From the NCBI GenBank assembly GCA_015680685.1, contig MNCI01023604.1:105611-169610 (forward strand): DNA of 64,000 nt. Reading direction: 5' to 3'. Position 1 is the stretch's first letter. Each line of letters starts with the position of its first letter. This document shows, piece by piece, positions 32,801-42,910 of this stretch. Position numbers and translations under genes: made by a program. The stretch comes from Gnetum montanum (taxonomy: Eukaryota; Streptophyta; Gnetopsida; Gnetales; Gnetaceae). A model generated the notes under the pieces. That model was not told where the DNA came from. It was given only the letters and a program-made list of their open reading frames with translations, and searched no databases.

Positions 32801-33129
32801 CTAGGACTATTCTAGATTTTGTTTTACCTAATCACTTTAGGAGTATGCCATCATAGGATCATCGACATAATTTCTTATTACCTACAATGACATATTGCTT
32901 TGATTGCTTACATATGATGTCCTTCTGAGTAGTAGTTAGGCCTTATGAGGATTCATCATGCATGAGGTAAAATTTGATATCATCATACCACTCCTTAGAA
33001 GGAGTAGTATGAATGATGGCCACAAAGGTGTCCTTAGTGTTCTACGTGATGGGAGTGGTGTAGTCCACAGTTAAGGTGGGAAACTTGCTAAATACATCTA
33101 ACATCACACTGAGGGCTAATGTTGCAATT

Positions 33130-33620
33130 ACATTAGATATGACATTTTTGTTTCTTGATGTGTTGGGCATCAACCTATACAAATTAATGTAATAACTCCT
33201 TTCCTATGTAAGTGCATATCTTTGCATGCATAGACTTCGATTACCTTGTTAACCACAAGTTGTGAATCACATTTGATGGCTAGGCATCTAATTCCAAGGT
33301 CACAAGCTATCATTATCCCTCTAATCAAACCCTCATATTTCGCTATGTTGTTGGTATATGGGAACCCAAAATGATAGGCAAAGGATCAGATCTCACTAGA
33401 TGGGAATGTTACAATGGCAGTAGCACTAGCCACATGGGTGGTTGAAGCTCTGTTGAAATTCATGACTACCTCATAACCCTTGGGCACTTGGCTAACTATC
33501 TTAATGTGTTCATTAGGAAACTCATAATCTATGGTTGCTTGACCATCAATAGGTGAAATTGTGAGTTGCACAATTATGGATTGACATTATGTTAAGGATT
33601 AAGAGATGTAATGGAGGTCG
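33130..33620 (-). pseudogene. Ty3/gypsy RNase H
   Basis: Removes the RNA strand during reverse transcription. The minus strand reads VVMNFNRASTTHVASATAIV, corresponding to the M-x-F-D-G-A-S start with the catalytic Asp changed to Asn. It continues with SFAYHFGFPYTNNIAKYEGL (Glu retained), then GIRCLAIKCDSQLVVNKV (Asp retained) and ACKDMHLHRKG. Located between RT and integrase as in all gypsy elements. Stop after FPSSEI. Confidence 0.82.
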
Positions 33621-33859
33621 AACTCCATGGTTTGACTTTCCATTAGGCTATACAACTACTTTCATGGATGATGGTTATGGATTTGAGTATGTTTTCCTTG
33701 CAAATTATGTTGACCTAGATTTTGAAGAGGTAGTATCTCCATTTCCTCAAAGAGAAGACTAGTCCTAGATAATACTTCTCCACTTCAATGTGTCAGGTCT
33801 TATGGCCAACTAATGCATGGCTAAGGTAGTATACAGGAATTTTTGCTTCGTCATCATGT

Positions 33860-34790
33860 TTCTAACAGAGTAGAAAGGCAATGGATGTATCAGAGATGAT
33901 AAGATAAATGTAAAACTATTTAGCCACTTGTAGAGGATAGACTATTGGTAACTATGTCAAATGGCTCTTGACATTGAGCCATCCACTTATAATGAACTCC
34001 TTTCTTAAGCAAGTGTTGCATGAGTTGTAAGTTATCTGTAAGCCTAGCGATAAACCTATAGATAAATTGTAATCTTGCTTGTAATCCTTGAAGCTCTTTA
34101 AGGTTGGTAGGTGCTGCTAATTTGGATATGTCCTTAATCTTATTAGGATCTACATGTATCCTTGCTTCAGAGACTACAAAGCCAAGAATCTCATTGGTCT
34201 TGATACCAGAGACACACTTCTTAGGATTGGGCCTAAGCTTGTATTTAAGGCATCATTTGAGCACAAGATATAGGTCATTAGCATGATCATTGGCTATCTT
34301 AGAATTTATGGCTATGTCATCTACATAATCATTAAGCAACCCTAACATGTAATCACTGAAGGTATAGGTCATGGCTCTTTGGTATGTTACTTTAGTATTC
34401 TTAAGGCCAAAAGGCATCATGGTATAACAAAAAGTACCTCATGGGATCATAAAGGTCATGCTAAGTTGGTGCTTTGGGTTGATCCTAATTTGGTTATATC
34501 CCAAAAATCCATCCATAAAGGATAGCAAGACATGTCTAGTTGTAGAATTGATAAGTTGATCAATAGCAGGCAAATGGATGTCATCCTTGATAGTCACTTT
34601 ATCTAGGTCTTGGAAATCAAAGCAAATATGAATACTCCCATTTTTCTTAGGGACTAATGCTATGTTGGATATCCATTCTATGTAATCAGTAACCCTAATG
34701 AAACTATCTTGGTAGAGCTTTAAGATTTCTTTGCAAACTTCCAAGGGCAAATCAGGTCTAATCTTGTGCACTTTTTGCTTAAGTAGTTTA
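33860..34790 (-). pseudogene. Ty3/gypsy reverse transcriptase
   Basis: RNA/DNA-dependent DNA polymerase. The 110-codon open frame 34771-34439 reads HKIRPDLPLEVCKEILKLY, WISNIALVPKKNGSIHICFD, FQDLDKVTIKDDIHLPAIDQ and LSFMDGFLGYNQI (first catalytic Asp retained). After a stop it continues MMPFGLKNTKVTYQRAM, the active-site box NDYVDDIAINS (YVDD at 34316-34327), the thumb block NEILGFVVSE with DPNKIKDISKL, and a connection region. Length matches a full gypsy RT. Catalytic residues are present, the frame is not. Confidence 0.92.
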
Positions 34791-35220
34791 ATGCTAGGAT
34801 CTAGTATGATGTTGTGCTAGACTAGATATGGGTCTAGGCTTGCCATGTATTCATATGACCAAGAAAATACCATAATGTTATTCTATGATACTTTGGTGAT
34901 GTCTCGAGCACATTGAGGCTTTAATGAGGAACTTAGTTTAAGGATTTTCTCCTCACAATTGTGTGTTGCAATAGGAACCTTTAATTATGTCTATTGCTTC
35001 TAAGTTAATTTTTTTCACTAGGCTTTCAAGACATTCTAGAGGTTTTTTTTATTGAGGCTATGTGGTCTACAAGACTTTCAAGCTCAAGCTCTAGGCAATC
35101 AGGGTTGATACATTGTTTAATATCACCATGAGGTCCATGTAGACACAATGGTGAATTGATTTGCTCCCAGGTACTAATACTTTGATCTTGCATATCAAAA
35201 AAAAGCATATTAAGTGGCAC
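34791..35220 (-). pseudogene. pol linker upstream of RT
   Basis: The minus strand reads MLFFDMQDQSISTWEQINS then an acidic Leu/Glu segment (LELELESLVDHIASI) before the RT domain. This looks like the variable, acidic protease-RT linker of gypsy pol. It shows that pol coding resumes here after the foreign block. Confidence 0.5.
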
Positions 35221-36150
35221 CTAGGGAAAAGTAAATAAATAATGTTAAAATGTCATAAGACATATGCAAATCTAATGTAATCAAGGCCATCCAAGGTTAT
35301 TAATGAGATAAGGTCAATTCAGAAAAGTGAAATAGAGTTTAACAAAGATCACATAAAGTTCAAGCAAGGGTAAGTATAAGAAGTAAGGCTACAAATGATC
35401 AATAAAGGTCACAATGATGCTAATTTAAGGACTTAGTAGGCCATGATCATAGGGTGTCAAATGGTGGTCATGGAAGATCAAGCCCCACTATTTGATACCA
35501 TTTAAAGGACAAACAAAGACAAATAGAGTTGTAATAATATAAATAATGAAATATAAGGATGTATAAAGGCCATAGAAGGTTAACAAGGTCAACAAGCCCA
35601 AACATTACATAATAAGCCAAATATCAAGAAAAATAGGATATATATGATAAATTTGGATAATATAGGTAAAACATGATTACGTTTTTCTAGTTTTAGACCT
35701 TAGCGGGCCATGTTTTGAGGCTACAAGGCTATTAGATTAGTTTAGGCATCAATCTAGGCTATTTCTAGGCTATTTTGACCTAAAAATCAAGTGTTTTGTG
35801 GCTTCAACACTAGGCTTAGCATTGAAATAGTAACCCTTAAGGAAAATAGGTTTTAGGATGCTCAAAGATCCAAAACTTAAGGTTCTAGGACCCTCCCAAT
35901 GTACTGTAGAGTCATATCCCTTAAAATTGAGCACTTCAAAGGTTTGTAAAGGCTAGAAAGCAAGTTCTAAAGCCTTTCCCCCTTATTTTCATGTTGGATA
36001 GCATGGAAAAGAGGGGTTTAGTATGGAGAACCAAAGTCAAAGAAAAAATAAGATCAATCATGGTCAGAAAGGTAGTTGGAGACCAGATCTAGAACTTGTG
36101 CATTTCCTGGCTTTGTTCCGAGTTAATTTGAGGTTATTTTGAGTGTCAAT
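35221..36150. other. Start of the foreign block inside the 22-kb element
   Basis: AT-rich non-coding DNA with short AAGG/CAATAAAGG words and none of the pol sequence expected between protease and RT. No insertion termini could be fixed. Confidence 0.4.
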
Positions 36151-39100
36151 AGCTGTTGAAATGGCTTCCCCCTATTTTTCCATGCTAGGAATAATATCCT
36201 CAGCATGGAAAAATAGGGGACACTTATTTTATGAATTTAGAGTAATTTGGGGGAACTTTGACTAGGTTTCTAGACCCCTAGGGTTGTAGACTTTCATTTT
36301 GCAAGTTTTTGGTTGATTTTGGACATGTTTGAAAGTTTTTTAAGGGTACTTAAGGGCTTTGCTTCATGTTTACATGTTAGGGGAGTTACTCCAACGTGGA
36401 AAAATGAGGTCAGACAAGCAAAATCTTGAGGCTATGAGGTCCTAGGCTTCTTTGTAGATCTTTGGCTTCTAGGAGTGCCATCTTACCTTTAAAATTGGAA
36501 AAGTAGCTTTGCACATTTTTTCCACATTGGGGAAGTTTCTCCAATGTGGAAGAAGCAAGAATCCTAGATTTAGGCCAATTTAGATCATAATCAATCATGA
36601 ATGTTACCTTTTGGTGTTGCCAAGGATAAGGGCTATGGATCCATGTCAAAAATTAGTAGTTTTTAGCATTCCTAAGTGATTTTTAGCTTCCCATTAATTC
36701 TATGCTAGGGATGGAGGGATTAGCATGTAAAATAAGGGGGAATGGGTGTTTGGCCATCTTGGATTAGTTTTATGAAGTTTAAAGGCTCCAACAGCTACTG
36801 TTAGAGTTCTATAGTGCATGAAAGATCATTTAATGTTATTCTAAAGTGTTTAGAAGTTCCAAACAAGTCTCCCCATGAGTCTCCATGCTAGGGATTCATA
36901 CTTAGTGTGGGAAAATGGATCCCTAGCATGGAAGAATCAAGAAACTTTGATCTAGCCTAGTTTTAACCTCAATCTAATATGCATGTTAGGCTCTAGGTCT
37001 ACCAAGGTTGAGGAGTAGGATTGTGTGTCGAGTTCTGGTAATCTTGAGTATTTCTAAGTTTTTTCTAGACTACCCCCATTTTTTCCATGCTAGGGATGGA
37101 GAGCTCAATGTGGAAAATTAGGGAAAATCAATTTTTAATCTTCTGGCATCAATTTCTTGAAGTTTGAAGGCTCCAAATGATGTTGGCAAGGTCTTAGAGC
37201 ATATGTAAGTTTAGTTAATGTTGTTTTGAGATAGTTATGGATTCCAAATGAGTCTTCTACTTAATTTCCATGTTGAGTAGAATGGGGGAGGTATTCCCAA
37301 CATGGAGGCACAAAAAAAGTTAGATCTAGTTTAGTTTTGACTTCAATCGACTATGGATGTTAGCCTTCCAGGCTGCTGGTGTTGAAGAGTAGGGTTTGAA
37401 GCTAAAAAGACTAATTTTATAGGTTTTATATGTGGTTTTTGAGCATCCCCATCTTTTTCCATGCTAGGGATAGTATGATAAGTATGAAAAATTTGAGGGG
37501 AAATAGCTTTTCATACTTTTGCATCATTGTTGATCATGCATGTAGGTCCCTAAGGTTTCTACTGATAATGGTTAATACCTGGTGTTAAAATTTTGCTATT
37601 TTGAAGGTTGATGAGTGGTTTGTGGGCTTCCCCTATTTTTTCCATGTTAGGCCTTGCATGCTTAGAATTAAAAATTGGGGGAAAATCCTTTTGATAATTT
37701 TTGATCACATTCGGGCATGCATGCATGCAGGATTCTAAGATTGCTAATGTTGACTACTAACATTCAATGTTAATATTTGGTTATTTCAAGGGTCACTATG
37801 GAATTTTTGGGCTTCCCCCCATTTTTCCACCCTAGGGCTTCCATGCTTAGTGTGGAAAATTAGGTGAAAATATTTTTGATCATTTTTGATTAGTTTCAAG
37901 CATGCATGCAGGCTTCTAAGGTTGTTGTTGTTGATTGTTAACATTCAATGTCAAATTTTGGTTAGTTCAAAGGTAACTAGGAATTTTTTGGGCTTCCCCC
38001 AATTTTTCCACGTTGGGGCTTTTGTGATCAACATGGAAAATTGGGGAGAAAGTGTTTTTGGCTTTTTATGATCATTTTGGCTATGCATGAGTATCCATAG
38101 GGTTACTGGTATTAACCATCAGTGCCTAAGGTCAAGATTTTGTCATTTTGGAAGTTGTGAGGGGGCTTTTAAATTTTCCCTCTTTTCTCCACACTAAGGA
38201 TGGAAGGATTAGTATGGAAGAGGTCTTCCTTAATTAAGAAGGTTAGATCTATTCCAAATTGATAGCTAATTAATCATGCATGTTAACTATCGGGGTTTCC
38301 AATGTCGATGATTAAGGTTGGGTGTCAAGATTTGATAATTTGGAGACTTCTAAGTACCTCATGAAATATTTACCATTTTTTGGCATGGTGGCCCTAGTGT
38401 GGATGAGAGGGGGATAGTAATTTTGTGCCATATTTGGCCTATTTTGAGGTTTTCAAAATTTCTAGAGGGTTTTGGCAGGATCTAGGTGTTACTAGGCATT
38501 AAGAAATTGTCATTAGGCCATTGATTTAGGTCATTTTTGCTTTCCCCCATGTAATATTTACCATTTTTTCATGTTGATCATGGTGGCCCTAGTGTGGATG
38601 AGAGGGGGAGAGTATTTTTGTGCCATATTTGGCCTATTTTGAGGTTTTCAAAATTTCTAGAGGGTTTCGGCGAGGTTTAGGGGTTACTAGGCATCAAGAA
38701 ATTGTCATTAGGCCATTGATTTAGGTCATTTTTGCTTTCCCCCATCTATCCACACCAAAGGTGTGAGGCTCAGCATGTAAGAAGTTTCTCCTAGTGTGGA
38801 AAACACCAAATCCTAATTTTTGACTAGTTTTGACTAGGTCTAGTGAGATTCCAAGGCTACCAAAGATGTTTGGAGGGATTCTAGGTCTCATGGGGCCCAC
38901 TTTGGAATCAAAATATTGTTAGATGAGTGTTGGAAGGTAAGAGTGAGTGTTACCACCTTCTTCCATGCTGGGCATTCGTGTCCTAATGTGGTGTGTAGCC
39001 TTGCTCATGTCTTACCAACTTTTGGAGACCTAGGGTTGAAAAATGTAGGTTTGGGTTATCAAAATTACAAAAATGTTGGTAATTTTAATGAATTTAGGCA

Positions 39101-39170
39101 TGTTTCCACATTGGGTATGGTATGTTTAGTGTGGATGCATGGGGTTCAGGTTTCCATAACTTTTTAAGTG
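36150..39170. repeat. 3-kb degenerate tandem array with CCATGCTAGGG-type cores
   Basis: Units of about 170-370 bp each contain a run like TTCCCCCATTTTTCCATGCTAGGG, then GTGGAAAA, then words such as GGCTTCTAAGGTTG. Cores are seen near 36170, 36690, 36890, 37080, 37450, 37640, 37820, 38000, 38190, 38390, 38580, 38750 and 38960. The same CATGCTAGGG word occurs in the element's LTRs (30490, 51520), so the array probably arose from this family's own non-coding sequence. Confidence 0.7.
38365..38745. repeat. 188-bp recent tandem duplication
   Basis: Copies begin AATATTTACCATTTTTT at 38365 and 38553 and are nearly identical for most of their length, much closer than other units in the array. A late duplication. 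Confidence 0.9.
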
Positions 39171-40190
39171 TGAAAATTGGTAAGAATCTTAATGTTGATG
39201 CAAGTTTTCGTCAAGAGTGAAGGCATAGGGTGAGGCCCATAATCCAAAAATTTAAAATTTTGAAAAGTGAGTTATTCCCACTTAAAACTATTGTATACTA
39301 AACTTTCCCCCTTGCACTTTAGTTCACTTTTAACTATGGTGCACTACATTGGTAGTTGGGGTTTCAAGGTGTGCGATTAGGTTTTAGATGGGTTTTATAT
39401 GTTCAATTTTGCAGGCTTTGATCACAATTATCATTCTATAGTAATAGTGCATTGGAGGAAAACATAAGTTATAATGTAAAATCAATGCTTAATTTTTCTT
39501 TTTTAGGAAGAGTAAAAGATTTTTCTATTTGAAATAAGCTTTTACTATGGGTACATAGCTTTTTCTAAGTTTATCATCCTTTTTCCTAAATTTGTGCATA
39601 GCTTAGATGATTTTTTTTTCAAAATTTATGCATGCTTTGCATAATTTAGATTTTTTCCCCTATTCTTTGTGCATAGTTTAGATGTTTTTTTCCAAATTCA
39701 AGCATGCTTTTCATAACTTATATGTTTTTTCTAAACTTATGTTTTCATAATGTAGATGCCATTTTCTAAATTTATATACAAATTGTATTTTTTTTAAGTT
39801 CATGCATAACTTAGATGCATTTTCTAGATTTATCCATAATTTAGGCTAAGACTTAGTTTTAGCTGTAACGTTTTGGCTATAAAGGCTATAAAATATCATA
39901 ACAATGCTTTTATTGAATTTCTCTAGCTAATTTAGATGAATATCTAAGAGCTTTCTATAGAGGTTAATTTTACCTCTAACTCTAAATTTGTTAAGAATTT
40001 CCAATTGCTCATGATGCAAGGTTACACAAGGCTGTCATAATGTTTCTTATGGAATTACTTAAAACTAATTTAGATAAACACCTCAGAGATTTTTACAGAG
40101 GCTAATTTCACCTCTGACTAGATGGTTTGTCCAAATTTGTTAAGTAATTTCCATTGGTAACGTTTTTTTGTGCTTTGCTTAATGCAGGGT
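39171..40190. other. AT-rich leader of the passenger gene region
   Basis: T-rich DNA with a repeated CTTATGTTTTTT/TTTGTGCATAGCTTAGATG motif (39590-39860). A run of AACTAATTTAGATRAA words (39930-40110) is tandemly repeated. No coding sequence. Confidence 0.4.
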
Positions 40191-41371
40191 CTTTTTAAGG
40201 CCTACCATCATCACAATGGAGCTAGTTGGTATCTTGTGCTCTATTTGTCATCCTAAGACCATCACCCCACCAGATGACGTATCTTTCAAAAAGCTATTGT
40301 TGTGGTTTTAGCCTATGGCAAGGGAATTCCTTGCCTACCTCCTTAGGTACTTTAGTGTGATGTTGTGGTCACACTTGTCTATGGATGTAGCTGTGGTTAT
40401 CGTAGAGAGCCTATTATCTCAAGCATTTGTCTTGATTGCTAGATACATTACTGATAGGTTACTTCCTAAGATTGTAGGGGGGCCAATAGATGCCATAAGT
40501 CAATGTTACCTTTCAGAGATCTCGACAATGTTAGAGTATAGTTAGTATAATACTAACAATACTCTGATGATGGCACATAGAGCCCACACATTATTTTAGA
40601 ATCCACCGGCATTGTGTATCATCTACAAGGGTAAACATGGTTATTGTCATGCTTTTATGCTTTTGGTTTGATTACCTTCTCTAGCTTCAATGATTTTGCA
40701 ACTTCTTGCAGTATAAGATCAATGATCAGGGCTTGATCATCAATGATCAAATCTTGGCAGTGACTCAAACTACTTTGGATGAATTCACTAAGTTCTCAAA
40801 TTAGAACTGCTATGTAACAAAATTTAAGAGGGAACTTTAATGAATATACTACTAGGTTTAACCTCTTATACAAAAAGTGTAAGGATTTTGGGATGATGCA
40901 CAGTTGATGGGCAGATGCTAATAGCAATAGATCAAACTCTTGTAGCTCAAACCTCAACACCATAGAAGAAAAGTAAAGGTGAACATATAGCTTCTAGTGT
41001 TCTATGGATCTAAGTGTTTCATTGCTTTTCTTGGTTATTAAAAACACTAATATTGATGCTAACCTTTAGTTATTGCTTCGTAGGACCTTCCACCTTAGTT
41101 GATGTTACTATACCACATTCACGTTCACATCATGAGGATACCCTCATCCTAATGTTTAGTGATATGACATTAGCATAAGAGTGACTAAAGGGGTAGGTGC
41201 CTAGATACGTTCAAGCAAACATCCAACATGTAGGTTTTCTGAATCTATTTATGGCACCTATCCCTTCCATTCTTACTACAGAGATGTTGTATGTTATCGA
41301 CTCCTTCAATGAGAAGGTTGGCTATTTTAACACCATCATTGAAGGTGTGAAGGTGAACATGGAAGTAGGTG
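40191..41371 (+). pseudogene. Passenger gene of unknown function, 5' exons
   Basis: Plus-strand, opposite to the carrier element. The first clear exon from ATG at 40216 (MELVGILCSICHPK) contains a stop, then AREFLAYLLRYFSVML, ARYITDRLLPKIVGGPIDAI and YLSEISTMLEYS. A canonical intron follows at 40631-40711 (GTAAAC...TTCTTGCAG) and the next exon reads YKINDQGL then TQTTLDEFTKFS. A second intron is likely at 40979-41084 (GTGAAC...TTCGTAG). A later exon (41197-41371) reads VQANIQHVGFLNLFMAPIPS and ends VKVNMEVGAS at the solo-LTR target site. I do not recognise the family. Introns show it is not a processed copy. Confidence 0.5.
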
Positions 41372-41376
41372 CTAGC

Positions 41377-42905
41377 TGAAACACCACAAAATTTTGGGTC
41401 TCAGCATCTCGACTACAAATTTGGGTAAGTGTGAAAATGGTGAAAATTTGGCCATATCTTTCCAAGTGTTGAGTATAGTCAGCTCCAAACTTCCTGATTT
41501 GCAAAATTTTTCCAAGTGTCAGAATGATGGCACTTTCTCCACCCTGTTATGCTGCATAGCATAGCACACTATTACACTGCATAGTGTAGCACACTGTTAC
41601 GCTGTGTAGCATAGTGCAGCGTAGCACCCTATTACTCTACATAGCATAGTGCCCTGTTACGCTATGTAGCATAGCACAACATAGCATCTTGTCATGCTAT
41701 GTAGCATAGCACCATGTCTACTATAACGTAGCATCCATGTCTACTGCAACATAGCACCTTCTCTACTATAGCGTAGCAACCACGTCTACTGCAGCGTAGC
41801 ACCCATGTCTACTGCAACATGGCACCCATGTCTACTGTAGTGTAGCACATTATCTACTACAACATAGCAACCACATCTACTGCAGCGTAGCACCCATGTC
41901 TACAACAACGTAGCACCCATGTCTACAATGGTGTAGCACCTTGTCTACTGCAATGTAGAAACCACACCTACTGCAGCATAGCACCCATGTCTACTGTGGC
42001 ATAGCACCACATATACTGCAGCGTAGTACCCCATATACTGCAGCATAGCACCTTGTATACTGCAACATAAAATCCTATCCAATGTTGCAGCTAGTGTCCT
42101 ATGTCCTGCATGTAACATGGATGAGTGTGGTCCCACCCACTACACTACCACGTGGCACTTGATCCACATTTTTGGCTAACCCTAGCCCTATAAATACCCT
42201 TGCGCCCTCTTAGGAAGGGGAGGAAAGGAAGGTTGGTATTCATTTTTTATCGAGAAGGTAGTTTGCACTTCCATTTGGCATTTGGCACTTTGGCATCTTG
42301 GCACTTAGCTCCATGGATGAATGAGACCTAGAGCACCCCACACTAGCAGAGAGGCACAACTACACTGCATGGTACACTGTAGCCCCATTACAACCTAGTA
42401 GAACCTCACATGGTACACCATGGCCACCAACCCGGTAGGCATAGTTCAAAACAGTGAGCACTAGACTTCACGGCCTGACATCACCAAGGCTGTGACTGCG
42501 CTCCCACTGCACCTATTGTACACTATGTATACCTTTGTGAATTAGCTACGCCCCCTCTTTTGGGATGGTGCATCTTCTTACTCAAACTCTATTTTTGTCT
42601 TATTACAGCATTTACTTTACATTATCAAGTGTTTGATTGTGTCTATTGTCCTAGTTACCTGCTTTGATACATTTCTACTATTGCACATCCCACGATTTCT
42701 TTCATTTCAACCATCATGTGTTACATTTTAAAGTTACTACTCTCAAAACATTATTTGACACCTTGTAAGTACCTATCTAATTGACCAAATTGTTCAAGGC
42801 ATCTCATTTCCATTTTCTCTAACACGGCCTTGCACAGATTCAGGGTTAGGCTATACGCCCGATAACCTCTTGGTGTTCTAGCCACTAACATTTTCAAATG
42901 TCCCA
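41377..42905 (+). mobile_element. Solo LTR, TGAAACA family, inside the passenger gene
   Basis: A 1529-bp LTR starting TGAAACACCACAAA and ending AAATGTCCCA, flanked by CTAGC (41372-41376 and 42906-42910). The U3 has a 22-24-bp tandem array (41560-42065), TATA box TATAAATA at 42189-42196, TTTGGCATTTGGCACTTTGG words, and the GCACAGATTCAGGGTTAGGC...ATACGCCCG end matching the solo LTR at 1550-2960. CpG sites of that copy are largely TG or CA here. The passenger reading frame continues across the site when one CTAGC copy is removed. Confidence 0.85.
41560..42065. repeat. U3 tandem array, 22-24-bp period
   Basis: More than 15 units of the type catgtctactgcagcgtagcacc, the first part being variants of tacgctgygtagcatagcac. 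Equivalent in position and in the core GCGTAGC to the 49-bp array at 1776-2020, but expanded differently. Not a CRISPR array: units are imperfect and have no unique spacers. Confidence 0.88.
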
Positions 42906-42910
42906 CTAGC

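Noticed and set aside
41560-42065. CRISPR-like array
   Set aside because: Imperfect 22-24-bp tandem units without unique spacers, inside a plant LTR. There are no cas genes and the context is eukaryotic.
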